Source of the DNA: Entophlyctis helioformis | Lineage: Eukaryota; Chytridiomycota; Chytridiomycetes; Chytridiales; Chytriomycetaceae | Assembly (NCBI GenBank): GCA_025526915.1 | Contig: JAHLKH010000229.1 | Location: 1 to 35,821 of the forward strand | DNA length: 35,821 bases | Reading direction: 5' to 3' | Shown: positions 1 through 11,018 of the stretch, one piece after another | How the letters are laid out: each line of letters starts with the position of its first letter | How positions within the stretch are numbered: position 1 is the stretch's first letter | Translations under genes and position numbers: made by a program | The notes under the pieces: generated by a model | The model's database searches: none | What the model was told of the DNA's origin: nothing | The model's input: the letters and a program-made list of their open reading frames with translations, nothing else

Positions 1-1647
1 GGCTGCCCCCAAAACCGATGCGACAGGACGCGACTACACGTGCACGCCACACTGCTACCTGCACTTGCATGCGTACACTGAGCGCCACGACCCGCGCGAC
101 CAGCTCTCGTCGACCGGCGCTGTTGGCACGCTCATGGGCGTTGGCAATGTTGGTCCGCATCTCACCGAGTTCAACGAGGGCGACACGTTCATTTCGCGAG
201 ACGGAGGCCGGTCTTGGACAGCGGTTGTGAAAGAGGCGCATATGCTCGAGGTCGGCGACCATGGCGGGCTCATTCTGCTCGTGAATGACGAGACGTACAC
301 GGACACGATCAAGTTTTCTGTTGACGGTGGACAGACGGTCAATGAGATCCGCGTGGACGACTTGCTGCGTGGAAACTCTGGCGCACGTGGCGCTTCCATT
401 CAGGCGCGTGCTGTTGGCGCTTCGGGGACCGGCGAAGCACGGCTTCGTGTCACGAATATCCTAACTGAGCCGAGCGGCACCACGCCACACTTTATTGTGC
501 TGGGCAAAGTTCGGCTATCGGGCAGCGGCGTCGGAAGCATTGGATCTGCGGATGTGCAGTCGGTTGCCATACATGTCGATTTCACGCATGTGTGGGCCCG
601 CAAATGCGAGTACAAACCGAGCGATCCGTCTGCTTCAGACTTTGAGGCATGGGTACTGGCAGGATCTGGCTCGCCTTGCTTGTTTGGCACCAACGTGGGT
701 CTATGCGTTCCTTCTGTCTCAGCCCCTTCTGTTACGCGTTCTGACACCATTCCAACGACCAGACCACACTCTACAGACGCAAGGCAGACCGCGACTGCTC
801 AGTGGGCGAGACGTACAAGCAGCTGCCGCAAACAACCACGCCTTGTGCCTGCAAGCTCTCGGACTTTGAGTGCGACTATGGCTGGCACTCTGAAGGCAAC
901 TCGTGTGTTCCTGATGCCGACACGCTTGCCAACGGCGCCACGTGCAGCTCGGTGAGCCATGGTGCTGCAGGGCCAGGCGGTGTCTACCAGGGTATCCACG
1001 AGGGGTACCGTCGACGCGGAATATCGGCGCAGTGCACCAACGCGGATGCCGTTCTGCCGCCGTCGGGCAACTGCGCGATGCCAGTTGGCTCGGGGAGACC
1101 CGGGAGCGGCACCACGACGTCGGGCTCGTGGACGTTTGTGATTCTGATGTCGATTGTCGTGTCAGGAGCGGTTACATGGGCGGCTCTGCATTACCAGAAC
1201 GGCGGGTTCGGCCGGTATGGATCACTTCGACTGCCGCTTGACGCTGACGAAGAGCGCGCGGGAGGGCGGCCAGGGCGGCTTTCTTCTGGCGTGGATTGGC
1301 GGGATCGTGCTGCGGCAGTTGTCGCGGCGGGCGGCACGGCTCTCGTTGGCGTGGTTGCAGGTGCAGTGGTGGTTGGGCATGCGGCTGTGGACTGGGTGCG
1401 CGCGCGGATGAATCGCGACACGGGATACACGCCGCTGCGCACGACTGCCGTTGACCCGTTTCTGGCAGATGACGACCTGCTGGAGCGCCGCCTGTCGGAA
1501 CGAGCGAGCTCTGGCGCGCTGCGGGACGCCTTTGGGGCGGAAGGCGGCGACGGGCTTGACCTTGACTGGAACTCTGGCGACGATGACGATGGCGACGAGG
1601 ATCGGGTGCCGCCGGCAGCAGGACCGCCGCGGTATGGGCCTCTGTGA
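1..1647 (+). CDS. VPS10: Vps10/sortilin-type vacuolar sorting receptor, C-terminal part
   Basis: Partial gene, open at the left edge. Exons are 1-694 and 763-1647; the intron (695-762, 68 nt, GTGGGT...CCAG, CTGAC branch site) restores a continuous reading frame that otherwise breaks. The visible protein has the end of the Vps10 beta-propeller and the cysteine-rich 10CC region (CHCYLHLHAYTE-like segment, asp-box-like SRDGGRSW, then CLFGTN/TTLYRRKADRDCSVGETY across the splice), a transmembrane segment encoded near 1129-1195 and a cytosolic tail rich in acidic residues. The family cycles between late Golgi and endosome and delivers soluble hydrolases to the vacuole. Oddity: a second hydrophobic Ala/Val/Gly stretch near 1306-1410. 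The family assignment is secure; the N-terminal half is outside the window. Confidence 0.9.
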
Positions 1648-1917
1648 GAGCGGCGTGTGTTTTTCTGGCTGTCAATGAAGTGTGATTGCACGTGTGGGTG
1701 ACGGTGCCTTAAAGTCGGTGCAGCCAGTGCAGCAGGGCAGCAGAGAGATGCGCAAGAGAGAGTGCCAAGTGCTTGCCATGGCGTGCCTTCAACCTGGCAC
1801 TCTGTGTATGTGCGATTGGAGGCGCATGTCCCACACTTGTGTTTCCACGCGTTTGGACGCGGTCGCGTCGAGTGGATCTTGTCCTCACAACCACAAAGCG
1901 AGCAAGCAGCTGTGACG

Positions 1918-3373
1918 ATGCAGCTGAGGCGACGAAAGACAGTCAGTGCAGCAGCAGCGGCAGCCAGCGACGAGCAGCCGGCTGTGCTCGAGCATGTCGT
2001 TGGTGCGAGTGGCAGCCAGTCCGTCGAGCCAGGACAGCCAGGACAGCCAGGACAGCCGCCAGCCAAGCGACTCAAGACAGCAGCAGCACCAGCGCCAGCA
2101 ACGACCGCACAGCCAGGTGTGCCTCCTTGTGACGTCTCGCCAGCCACTGGCGACCTTGCGTACGGCAGCAGCCACTGGGACGGCAAGCCCGCCGAGATCC
2201 ACGCCTTGATCCTCAAGCACGCCGGCCCGCTCACGCTCTTCGTCAACGGCCTGCTCGGCGACAAGGACAGCCTCGACCAAGCGACCAAGCTGGAGCTGTG
2301 GATCGATGCGTCCAAGGTCGACTGGCAGGGCAATCTGGCGCTGCTGCCTGACGCCTTTCTAACGGCCGACAACGGACTGCTCCTCGCACACTCTCGCTCC
2401 ATGTATCACCGCCTCTGCAAGCGCTTTCCGCAGCACACCGAGGCCTCCCGTGTGAGAGACGACGCCTATTTCAACGACTTTGATGACCCATTGGGTCCCA
2501 TTTCTTTCGATTGCTACCGGCTGCTTCTTATTCCCATGCGGCATGGATGGTTCGATCTGGTCGACTTCAAGTATCCGATCACACTTGCTCGCATGGCCAT
2601 CCGCTTTGGATGCTTGGATCTGCTCAAGCATCTCGACGACAAGTACAAAACACTCCAGCACTGGATGGCTAAGCAAGATGTGACGAGCGAGTATTGGCAC
2701 GGCGCAGTTGATCAAGCAGCGCGCTTTGGACATCTCGATGTTGTGCTGTACCTATTTAGTCTTGGTGTGACGGGATGCACGACTGCTGCGATGGATAGTG
2801 CGACTGGAAACGGCCACCTGCATGTCGTCAAGTGGCTGCATACCAACCGGACGGAAGGATGCACAACGTCGGCCGTGGACGGCGCGGCAGAGAATGGTCA
2901 CCTGCACGTTGTCAAGTGGTTGCATGCCAACAGGACCGAAGGCTGCACGACTGCTGCGATGGAAAATGCGGCTCGCAGCGGTCATATGCATATCGTCAAG
3001 TGGCTCCACGAGATCCGCGGCGAAGCGTGCACGTCCGACGCGCTCGATGAAGCCATCAGCCGCCGACACTTTGATATCGTCAAGTACATGCACTCGAAAG
3101 GCGGCCGCGCATCAAGCAGTGCTGTTGAGACTGTAGCCAGATGGCGCAACACCGAGATGCTGCAATGCTTGTTGGATCTCGGATACGATTTTCAAGTCGA
3201 AGCACTTGTCTGCGCCAAGGACTGGCAAAATCACCAATATTCTGCTTGCCAGCCTTACACTGGACCGGGCACAGACGCTGCTTGCTGAAGCAAAACAAAG
3301 ATATGGCATCAAGATCTCCATCATCAAGCGACTCGAATCGACTATCAAGAAGCTGCAATCGTCGAGCAAGTGA
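1918..3373 (+). CDS. F-box-like ankyrin-repeat protein ANK1, frame slip near C-terminus
   Basis: Start chosen at 1918 because the flank before it (CAAAGCGAGCAAGC..GCTG.GACGATG) is conserved before the start of the paralogues at 15861 and 25964. The order is: Ala/Gln/Pro-rich N-terminus with GQPGQPGQPPAKRLKT, a c-Myc-like basic NLS; an F-box-like segment (PAEIHALILKHAGPL); a conserved middle domain; then four to five ankyrin-like repeats of about 33-36 residues (GHLHVVKWLHANRTEGCTT type). The straight frame ends at 3288 (456 aa). Against ANK2 and ANK3 there is one extra G at about 3219-3220; without it the frame runs to a stop at 3371-3373, giving the same C-terminus as the paralogues. A ubiquitin-ligase adaptor role would be family inference only; the substrate is unknown. 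Confidence 0.75.
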
Positions 3374-3556
3374 TGTCTGGATAGCCAAGACTCGCTGTTT
3401 GAATGAAGACGTGATTGTTGTGTTGCAAAGAGTGAAGAAGACTCTCTGGCAATCCTCCAGTTCTGCCAGCCTACAACAGGACTCGGACAAGGGAATCCGT
3501 GCGAGCAGCATGGCTACTTGAATGTACATGAGTGCATTGTTGCGAGTACTCGCACA
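3374..3556 (+). other. Conserved 3' flank of the ankyrin family
   Basis: This stretch is closely similar to 17386-17568 downstream of ANK2 and includes the shared block ending GAGTGCATTGTTGCGAGTACTCGCAC. It probably holds the 3' UTR. The homology stops exactly where retrotransposon piece LINE A begins here, and where unrelated sequence begins after ANK2. Confidence 0.6.
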
Positions 3557-4120
3557 GCACATGCCATGGCATAGGCTTGCCAGCAACAATCCCGCATGGT
3601 GCTTGCCAACCAGCGCGCTGCTCGTGTGTCCAGAGATGAGACTGGATCACCACAAGTGACTCTTGCAGCAAGTCCGCTAAACCCACCATAGCCAACCCAT
3701 CACCCTCGAAATTCCGCATCTGCTCCGCATTGAATGCTTCGCCCCACGTCCCGCCAAGGACTAACCCCACATCAAGTTTACCACGTCAGAAACAATATGT
3801 ACAAGATCGCCGCGTATCTGTGGGTGTCCCACATTCTCGTGCGTTGCAATGGCGCGCGCTGCTGCGAACCGTGCGTCCAAGCCACGCTGCCCGTGCGCTG
3901 TGCGGATAGCCACGATCCGCTCCTCTGTGCACTCGAGCGCAAAGTGCGCAATCTCCAGCGTGCTTCCCAGATCCTCGCCGCACATGATGCAGCATGAACC
4001 GTCACCAAACGGGTGGGCTGGGTCGAGCAGGTTGGCGTTGATGGCGCGGCGAGCCGTGTAGATGCCGCCCACGCGTGCAAGCATCAGGAACCGTGCACCT
4101 TCCGAGCGTCGCGGGTCAAA
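3557..4120 (-). mobile_element. LINE A: 3' part of a non-LTR retrotransposon
   Basis: Near-identical on the minus strand to the 3' end of the larger LINE at 22502-24891. The homology covers the C-terminal part of the reverse transcriptase protein, including the CCIMCGEDL...H...C zinc-knuckle-like motif and the following HENVGHPQIRG segment, and ends abruptly at the sequence GCGGGTCAAAG near 4120. The tail is diverged and no poly(A) tract is visible. It is a 5'-truncated dead copy of about 560 bp. It abuts the ankyrin 3' flank on one side and lies 75 bp from the 3' end of tRNA-Pro(CGG) on the other. Confidence 0.8.
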
Positions 4121-4194
4121 GCAGAGCAGCAGAGTGGATGCAGAGTTGATGTTCACGACCAAAACAGTGACAACGTGCAAAAGCAAAAGGAAAC

Positions 4195-4267
4195 GGGGTC
4201 ACCCCGGACTCGAACCGGGAGCCCCTCGCACCCGAAGCGAGAATCATAACCCTTAGACCAGTGACCC
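4195..4267 (-). tRNA. tRNA-Pro (anticodon CGG)
   Basis: Read on the minus strand: a seven-base-pair acceptor stem GGGTCAC/GTGACCC with discriminator C, a D-arm with A-box TGGTCTAAGGG, anticodon stem CTCGC/GCGAG with loop TTCGGGT (anticodon CGG), and T-arm with B-box GGTTCGAGTCC (4206-4216). It has 73 nt without an intron. A short T-run on the transcribed strand at about 4184-4187 can terminate Pol III. All helices pair well, so it should be functional. Confidence 0.93.
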
Positions 4268-4329
4268 ACATTTCCATGCTGAGATTCTTGGCATGTGCAT
4301 TATATTGATCTGTTTCTGTGTTTGTGTAA

Positions 4330-4500
4330 CCGACGATTTGGTCTCATGCAGCCACTGAATCAGCGGCAGACGGCCCGTGTGTGCTGCGCCGTCGATGGCG
4401 CCGTGTGTGCACCAGCAGCCATGCTCGTGCAGCCAACATGCCGCTGCACGATGGCGTGGCCAGCGTGCATCGCTGCCCAGCCGCCTTCCTCGTTGCTGTC
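4330..4500 (-). pseudogene. Ankyrin-repeat relic of the ANK family
   Basis: On the minus strand, 4500 to 4330 encodes about two decayed ankyrin repeats of the local family: WLHEHGCWCTHGAIDGAA followed by GRLPLIQWLHE. A neighbouring frame contributes GGWAAMHAGHAIVQ, so at least one frame slip separates the repeats. No start, F-box-like region or long frame remains. It lies about 60 bp from the 5' end of tRNA-Pro(CGG), antisense to the TAF3 leader. The repeat signature is clear; the boundaries are approximate. Confidence 0.6.
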
Positions 4501-4546
4501 GCGGGTTTCCGTCCAAGATCAGCAGCAGCGCAACGTCGCAACCTCA

Positions 4547-4577
4547 CAACCACAACCACAACCACAACCACAACCGC
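4547..4577 (+). repeat. ACAACC microsatellite in the TAF3 leader
   Basis: Tandem ACAACC units ending 17 bp before the proposed TAF3 start at 4594. They probably lie in the 5' leader. If an upstream start were used they would encode a poly-threonine run. Confidence 0.8.
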
Positions 4578-4593
4578 TGCAACGACCGCCCGC

Positions 4594-7500
4594 ATGGCCA
4601 GCCGCATCGCCATCGACGTCATGCGCATGTCCCTGGCCCGCCTGCTGCACCTGCACGGCGTCGACCGGCTGCCAGGCACGGCGCAGGATGTGCTCATCGA
4701 CGTGTCGGCCCGCTTCCTGGAGCTGCTGGCCCGCACGGCACACGAGACGGCGCAGCTGAACGAGCGCACGCAGCCCAGCCTGGCCGACCTCGTCGTGGCC
4801 TGCGAGCTGGCCGGCCTCGACGTGGCCGAGCTGGCCGACTACGCCCGCGACTGGCGGGCCCGGTCCGTCTCGCTGGCCGAGAAGCGCGCAAAGGCCTCGG
4901 CGCTCGGGCCGTCGGGCGCTGGGCCGTCGGCAACCTCGACTGCTCTGCCGGCCGCCGCTGCTGGCGCTGGCCGGCTGCCGGTGGCCAGAGCGACGCTCAG
5001 GCTGCTGGCACTGCAGCAACCACAACCACAGCGGCACCACCAACAGCAACAGCAGCAACAGCAGCAACAGCGGCCGTGGTGCCCGACGAGCGCACGATTC
5101 CGCCCTTGGGGTTTCCGCGCATGGAGCCTGGCCCATTCCCGCTAAGTGTGTGTTGTGCGCTGCCCTAGATCCGCTCACGATCCGTCGTGTCTGACACCTG
5201 CGTCTGCCTTGCATCCGCCCAACAGACCCAGATCTGTTCGTTGAGGACGACGAGACCGCCTCCAGTCCAAGCCAAACGACTGCCGGACACGGCGACGACG
5301 ATCTGATCAAGCGCGAGTCTGCCAGCTGCACCGACATGGACGTCGATGCTCCCGAACGCGATCTCGTCAAGGTCGAGAGCGGTGCCGACCATGCAGCGGA
5401 CGCAGACAAGCTGCAGTACGTCGATCCGACACTGCCTCCCCTGCCAACAAAGAAAGACCTCGAGCTTCTCGAGCAGGCGATCCAAGAAGCAGAGGCTCCG
5501 GCAGCGGTTGAAGCGCCTGAATTGCTGCTGGATCTTGAGGAAGATCTTGCCGACGAAGGCGAGTTCGGCCGTGGCAGAAGCGGCAATCCCTACGCCGGCC
5601 CGGTCTCCTACCATGACTCGCAGCTGCTGGCCAGCGGCCGCAAAGTCGCGTCGTTTCCCGCGTCTGCATCCAAGCCAGGCAGCCGCATCAAGGACCTGGG
5701 AGACGACATGCAAGTCGACACGCAGTTGCCTGCACACCTACAGAACCCTGAAAAGACGTCGTTTGATCTGCTCGTTGCGGCCATCCAGAGCATCAATCTG
5801 CACTCGGCACCCAACCTGGTGATCCCCAACGAGGACATGGTGCGGTACATGACCCGCCGCGAGATTGTCGGCATTTCCTTCCTGGGCGACTCGCTCTTCC
5901 CCCACGATCGCGGCTTCATCGACGATGTGTTTGTGATGACGCTGTCCAACATGGACGCTGTGTTTGGCTGCGAGAAGATGCCCGACGAGGCCGTGTCGCT
6001 GCCGCCGATCGATCAGATGCTGGACGTGCGCACTCGGCACGATCTGAGCAACAAGCGTGTCTCGAATGCAGCTGCCTCGGGCACGGGTGCAAATGCGCCG
6101 CCTTCCATGGCCGGCGGCATGTCTGGCGCTGCATTAGCCATGGTGCCATCCATTCCGACTGTCAAGCTCAAAGCGCCGCTTCCAGGCACGCCAGCTCCGT
6201 CAGCCCAAAAGGCTGGCGCTGGACAGCCGGCAGACAGCGCGACCGCTGCATCAGAGGCGCCAAGCACACCGGCGGCATCAGCAGGTGACGCGACCGTCTC
6301 TGTAAAGAAGCCGCGGACCACCAACGCAAAAGCACCAAAGTCTGCCAAGCCGCCTGCAGAGGAAGCGTCGACGGTTCCGTCGACACCGACACCTGCAGCA
6401 GCAGCACCGCAAGCAGATGCGGCCAAAAAGGCCGATCAGACGCCCCTGCCTTCTCTAACGCTCAAGCTCGCGCCGCTTGCACCGCCGCCTGCCCAGCAGA
6501 CGCCAACGCCACAGGCAAAGCCGCTGGGAGATGCAACGCCAGGCACCGCACCAGTTTCTGTCAAGCTCGAAGCAGGAGCAGCCGACGCAGCGGCAACACC
6601 AAAGCCCGCCGCCAAATCCAAGCCACGGCCCAAGCCCACGCCCAAGCCTGCCGACGGTGATGCTGCAGCGGCTGGCAAAGATGCGAGCAAGGCGGCCCCG
6701 TCTGCTGCCGCATCGGACGCTGAGGCGCGGCCGTCCAAGCCAGCGCCGTCGCCGCGCAAGAAGCCTGCCAAGCCAGCACTGCCTGCAGAGGCACCGACGG
6801 CCCAGCCACCAGCAGCAGCAGCCGCATCGTCCTCTGAGGCATTGGCGCCAACGCCCTCAAAGCCAGCACCTGTGGCGCCGCATATTGCGCGTGTCCAGGC
6901 AACGTCGGCAACGGCCAGCACGCCCCCAAAGCTAAAGTTCAAGCTGACGGTCGCGCCAAGCACGCCTGCACCTGCATCTACTCCAGCCGCTCCAGCCGCT
7001 CCCGCGACGCCTGCACCTGCCGCTCTCTCGGTTCCCGCCACGCCTGCACAGGCAGCTACGCCAACACCGGCCCCACAACCTCCCAAGCCAACCAAACCGG
7101 CTGTGCCTGCGCCAGCACAGCAAGCCTCGCGACCCGCAACGCCATCTGGACCTGCAGAGCCAATGCCTTCCTTCAAGTTGACGTTTTCCACCAAGCCGCG
7201 CACCGCCACGCCTACCCCCAAGCCATCCACGCCACAGCCAGCACCGGCGCCATCTCAACCCTCGGCACATGCGGCTGTCTCGTTGCCAGCATCTGCTCCC
7301 GCGCACCATGCCAATCGCAGTCCAAAGCCCAAACAAAAGCCCAAACCGCCGGCGCCAGAGCCTGCACAGACACCATCGCGTCTTCCCACAGCAGCGGCCA
7401 TGCCACCGCAGCAAGCACCCATCTATTCCACACCAGCAGCACTACCGCCAGCACCAGCACCAGCACCAGCCGCATCCACCGACGAAGAGGTCATAAACTG

Positions 7501-7639
7501 CGTCTGCGACTTACCGGCCATTGACTATGGCCTGTTCATGGTGGCATGCGATGTCTGTAGCCACTGGTTCCACGGCCATTGTGTCGGCGTCATGTCTGAT
7601 GTGGATGAATGGGTGTGTCCACGATGTCGCCGTCGATGA
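4594..7639 (+). CDS. TAF3: TAF3-like TFIID subunit (histone fold + PHD finger)
   Basis: Residues 1 to about 85 form a BTP/histone-fold domain (ASRIAIDVMRMSLARLLHL through DVAELADYARDW), the TAF10-binding fold of TAF3/TAF8. The start at 4594 opens this domain directly. A clear intron is 5146-5225 (GTGTGT...CAACAG). The second exon carries a long Ala/Pro/Lys-rich disordered linker and ends in a PHD finger (NCVCDLP...ACDVCSHWFHGHC...WVCPRC, encoded 7496-7633), which in TAF3 reads H3K4me3. The frame changes once between about 4910 and 5010, in low-complexity sequence: either a missing base or a small unrecognised intron. Both sides of the change are TAF3-like (IPPLGFPRMEPGPFP follows). Product about 990 aa. 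Budding yeast TAF3 lacks the PHD finger; this fungus keeps the animal-like layout. Confidence 0.82.
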
Positions 7640-7687
7640 ATACAGCGCGTGGTTTTTGTTGCCTCTTGTCCATTCATTGTCATCAGC

Positions 7688-10600
7688 ATGTACGGTGCGT
7701 GGTCGCGCTTTGTTGTTGACGGACGCGTTGTGACGGCGCGATACACAGAGAGATGCAGAGAGAGAGATGCAGAGAGAGTGGCTGAACAAAAGTGCCCCAA
7801 CATATGCGCAGGACGTCCACCTACTGGGTCTCTTTCCAACCGTCCTGGTAGTCGTGCGGGTGCGGCTGGGTCTTGTAAGTTGCTGGCTATGGCTGTATCG
7901 CTGAGCTGTAGCGCTGATGGATGCGACTGACCAAGCTGGCGGTCCAAGCCTGGGGTCGGCCGCAGGGGCAGGCGCCGCCAGGCATGCCACCACGCACAGG
8001 TGCAGTCACGTTTTTGGTTGGGGTGTCCGTCTTGTTGCTGTACTGACCGCTGCGGCGACACCATGCCGTGCCCTGGCTGGCGTAGGCGTGCAGATGGTGA
8101 GACCGTGTCGGTTGCGTGTGCTACTGCTGGTGGTGGACGCACCACTGTTGACTGACAACAAACCCGTTTGGCATCGTTGCAAAGCCTCCTGGCACAGCCA
8201 ACCGCATCAACCAGGCGCGTCCGGGCACTGCCGCACGTGCGTTTGGACTCGCAGTGTCCTGCATCGCCTTGCACCCCGCACTCTGCTCGCGACTGACATG
8301 CGGCATGCAACGCGCTTGCAATCAGGCATCAACGTCATCGACCGCCCGACCACACAGCAGGGTCTCGGCGGGATCAGGATCAAGAACCAGGGTCCAGGAC
8401 GCATGGTCCAGGACGTCACGTTCTTCCAAAACGAGCTCCGCCAAAAGGTCAACATCCTCGCCGAGGAGATCTACCGCATCAACACCGAGATCGACACCGT
8501 CACCAAAGAGAACAGCAACTATGCCACGTTTGAGAAAAGGTGCGTCGGTGCGGCCGTGCGGCGATGCGTGTATTGCGGCGAACGGATGCTGACAGGCGTG
8601 ATTCTTGGCTCGACTGTGTTGAAAGGGCGGACACGCTTGCTGAGGAGCTCAAGGAGTTGCAGGGACAGCTGGGCGATCTTAACACGCTGGTCGACAAGCT
8701 GCACACTGATACGGATCTGGACGAGCTGGAGCGGCAGTACAATCAGCTCAAGGCAAAGAACCAGCGCGAGAGCCAGGTGCTGGACGAGATCTTTATGCAG
8801 CGCCAGCAGTGAGTTTTTGCATGCATCGTCGCAACGACAAGTCTGTTGCTGCTGACTTGCGTTGCATGGCAGGCGCGAGGCGACTATCCGCGATATTGAG
8901 AAGCAGATTGGCGAGGAGCGCCAAAAGGCCGAAGAGCAGATCAACGAGCTTGTATGTGCATTGGGCATTACCATGTGGGCCGCCACGTCAACTGATGTGC
9001 ATGGTTGTGGCAATAGGACCCGGCCCGTCGCGCCGAGTACCTGAGACTCAAGGACGAGAACGACAAGCACCTGGCCGCCATCTCGCGGTTCCAAGACGGG
9101 ATGGAGCAGATGGCGCAAAAGTCCCAAGCCATGCAGCTGGTACGCAGTTTCCTTGGGCCGAGTACTTTTGCAGCATGCCACGGCAGAAATCTGACACTCA
9201 AGACAACAGGAACTGTCCCAAGATCTCATCAAGCAAAAGGCAGTGTCGCTGCATGAGCGTCTGAACGAGGTGCGCGAAAAGAAACGCGAGCTGGAGGAAG
9301 CCATCAAAAAGGCCGAGAATGAGTCGGGTCCCCAGGAAAAGGCCCGCCTGCTTGACCAGGTTGGTGACTCGAATCTGCGTAACCACGTGAATGGCTCTGT
9401 TCAAAAGAAGCGGCTGATGGTGGATGTCGTGCGTGCATGCAGGTCAAGGAAGACAACCTCGAGACGTCAGGAATGGAGCGCAAGATCACCGAGCTCGAAG
9501 ACCAGATCCGCAAGATCAAGGAGCAGATTTCTCAGGCCGATGCCGAGCTTGATCCTGCACAAAGTGGGCATCATTTCACTGCGTTTGAGCCCTGATTGCA
9601 AAGCACAGTACTGACACGCGCTGCTGGCTGCCACAGACGAGCGCAACGCCAAGTACGAGGAGCTTCTCAAACGCGACCGCGACATGCAGGCATTCTTGGA
9701 CAGCTTTGACGAGAAGCGCCACGAGTGTCTGACACGCAACCAGGACTCTGAGCGCAACATTGTCGAGCTGCTTGAGCGCATCAAGGTTAGGCGGCCACCG
9801 CGTACCTGGGTCAATGTGATGCTGTGCACTGACATGAGAATGGCCAGACCATGTCCAAGAAAGACATGAGCAACCTGCCGTCTGCCGATGGATTCAAGGA
9901 GCTCCAGGGCGACCTCGTGTTCAAGGAGAAGGAGATGCAAAACTCTGAAAACACCATGGAGGCTCTTGTCCAGGGTCAGCGCCACTGCACAACTCGTGCC
10001 CGCCGTTTGCAGTGCATCGCCATACTTACATGCTGGCGTGCTGATGGGTGCCGCAGAGCGCGATCGCCGCATGCAGGATCTCGAAAAGGTTGGCCAGCTC
10101 GAGACCAAACTCAATGCCGAGCTCAAGCATCTCCGCGAGAAGCAGCAAGCCATGACCGACGACATGTCCAAGATCCGCAACATTGACGGCATCAAGCGCG
10201 AGGCTGAGCTCACCAAGAAGGTATGTGTCCGCTCCCCTTCTCTCCTCTGGCCACTGTGCATCTGCATCGCAGTGAAGGCAGCAGGGCAAGACGACTGGTG
10301 GCGGTGGTGGTGCTGACACGGCGGAGCAGAAAAACGCGACCGAGAGAGAGGATCTGCAGCTCAAGCGCGACTCGATGCGCATTGCCGTGCAGATGATCAC
10401 GAACCGGTACGAAGCCAAGAAAGCACAGCTGCACGAGAACGAGACGTACACGCAGCTCGGTGCGCTTGAGCAGCGGCTGCGCCATCACGAGGGTGTCACG
10501 TACGGCTTCAAAGACTGTGAGTGGTTGTGTGGTGCGCCGTGGGTTGGGCGGCAGCCGGCTGACATGCGTTGGATGCGATGGACGGACTGGATGGATGGGC

Positions 10601-10721
10601 AGACATTGCGTCCAAGACGGCAGAGAGCGACTACAAGTCGCTTGTCAAGGACGTGCTCAAGCGCATGGACGAGCTCAACGGACAGCTGGGCAGGCTTATG
10701 GCTATGCCCGCCGCACGCTAG
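7688..10721 (+). CDS. IFT74: Intraflagellar transport protein IFT74, ~15 exons
   Basis: Long coiled-coil protein of the IFT-B core that, with IFT81, binds tubulin and carries it into the flagellum. Exons: up to 7874, 7949-7999, 8086-8096, 8185-8236, 8326-8539, 8626-8808, 8873-8951, 9017-9139, 9210-9359, 9443-9563, 9637-9785, 9848-9974, 10057-10220, 10330-10516, 10603-10721. All junctions are GT-AG with consistent phase, and many introns carry CTGAC or CTGAT before the acceptor. Diagnostic segments: an Arg/Pro/Gly-rich basic N-terminus (GRPPTGSLSNRPGSRAG, PPGTANRINQARPGTAAR), DRPTTQQGLGGIR, ELKELQGQLGDLNTLVDKL and IASKTAESDY. Every exon is in frame, in contrast to several neighbours. The first exon is uncertain: 7688 is the only in-frame ATG close by, and an upstream intron is possible. 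Confidence 0.9.
8086..8096 (+). other. 11-nt microexon of IFT74
   Basis: Between introns 8000-8085 and 8097-8184. It is needed to join PPGMPPRTG to PPGTANRIN in frame and contributes Val-Gln-Met. Both flanking introns have GT...AG ends; a CTGAC lies about 40 nt before the first acceptor and one about 30 nt before the second. Confidence 0.6.
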
Positions 10722-10862
10722 TCTGGCCAGGCTGTTTGTGTGGGCTGTGCACCAAGCTCTGTCATGCAGACCCAATAAAGGAGCGCGGATCTGGACGGCA
10801 TCTGTGCATTGTGGCCGACTTCCGCCATCATCGCACAAGTCCGACAGTCGACTCGGCCAGCG

Positions 10863-10977
10863 ATGATGACAGCGACAGCAGCAGCAACAGCGGCGGCGGT
10901 GATGCAGCAGAGCAAGGGGCAACCGCCGCCAGCAACAGCAACAGCAACAGCGACCACGGCCACGGCCAAGAGCATCG

Positions 10978-11018
<41 letters not shown>

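Noticed and set aside
695..762. Frameshift in Vps10
   Set aside because: A normal 68-nt GT-AG intron with a CTGAC branch site explains the change of frame.
4981..5000. 20-nt GT-AG intron in TAF3 exon 1
   Set aside because: It would fix the frame but is far below the intron sizes seen here; a missing base or another intron is more likely.
8500..10602. Short separate genes in different frames
   Set aside because: They are exons of IFT74; the splice phases and order match the family throughout.
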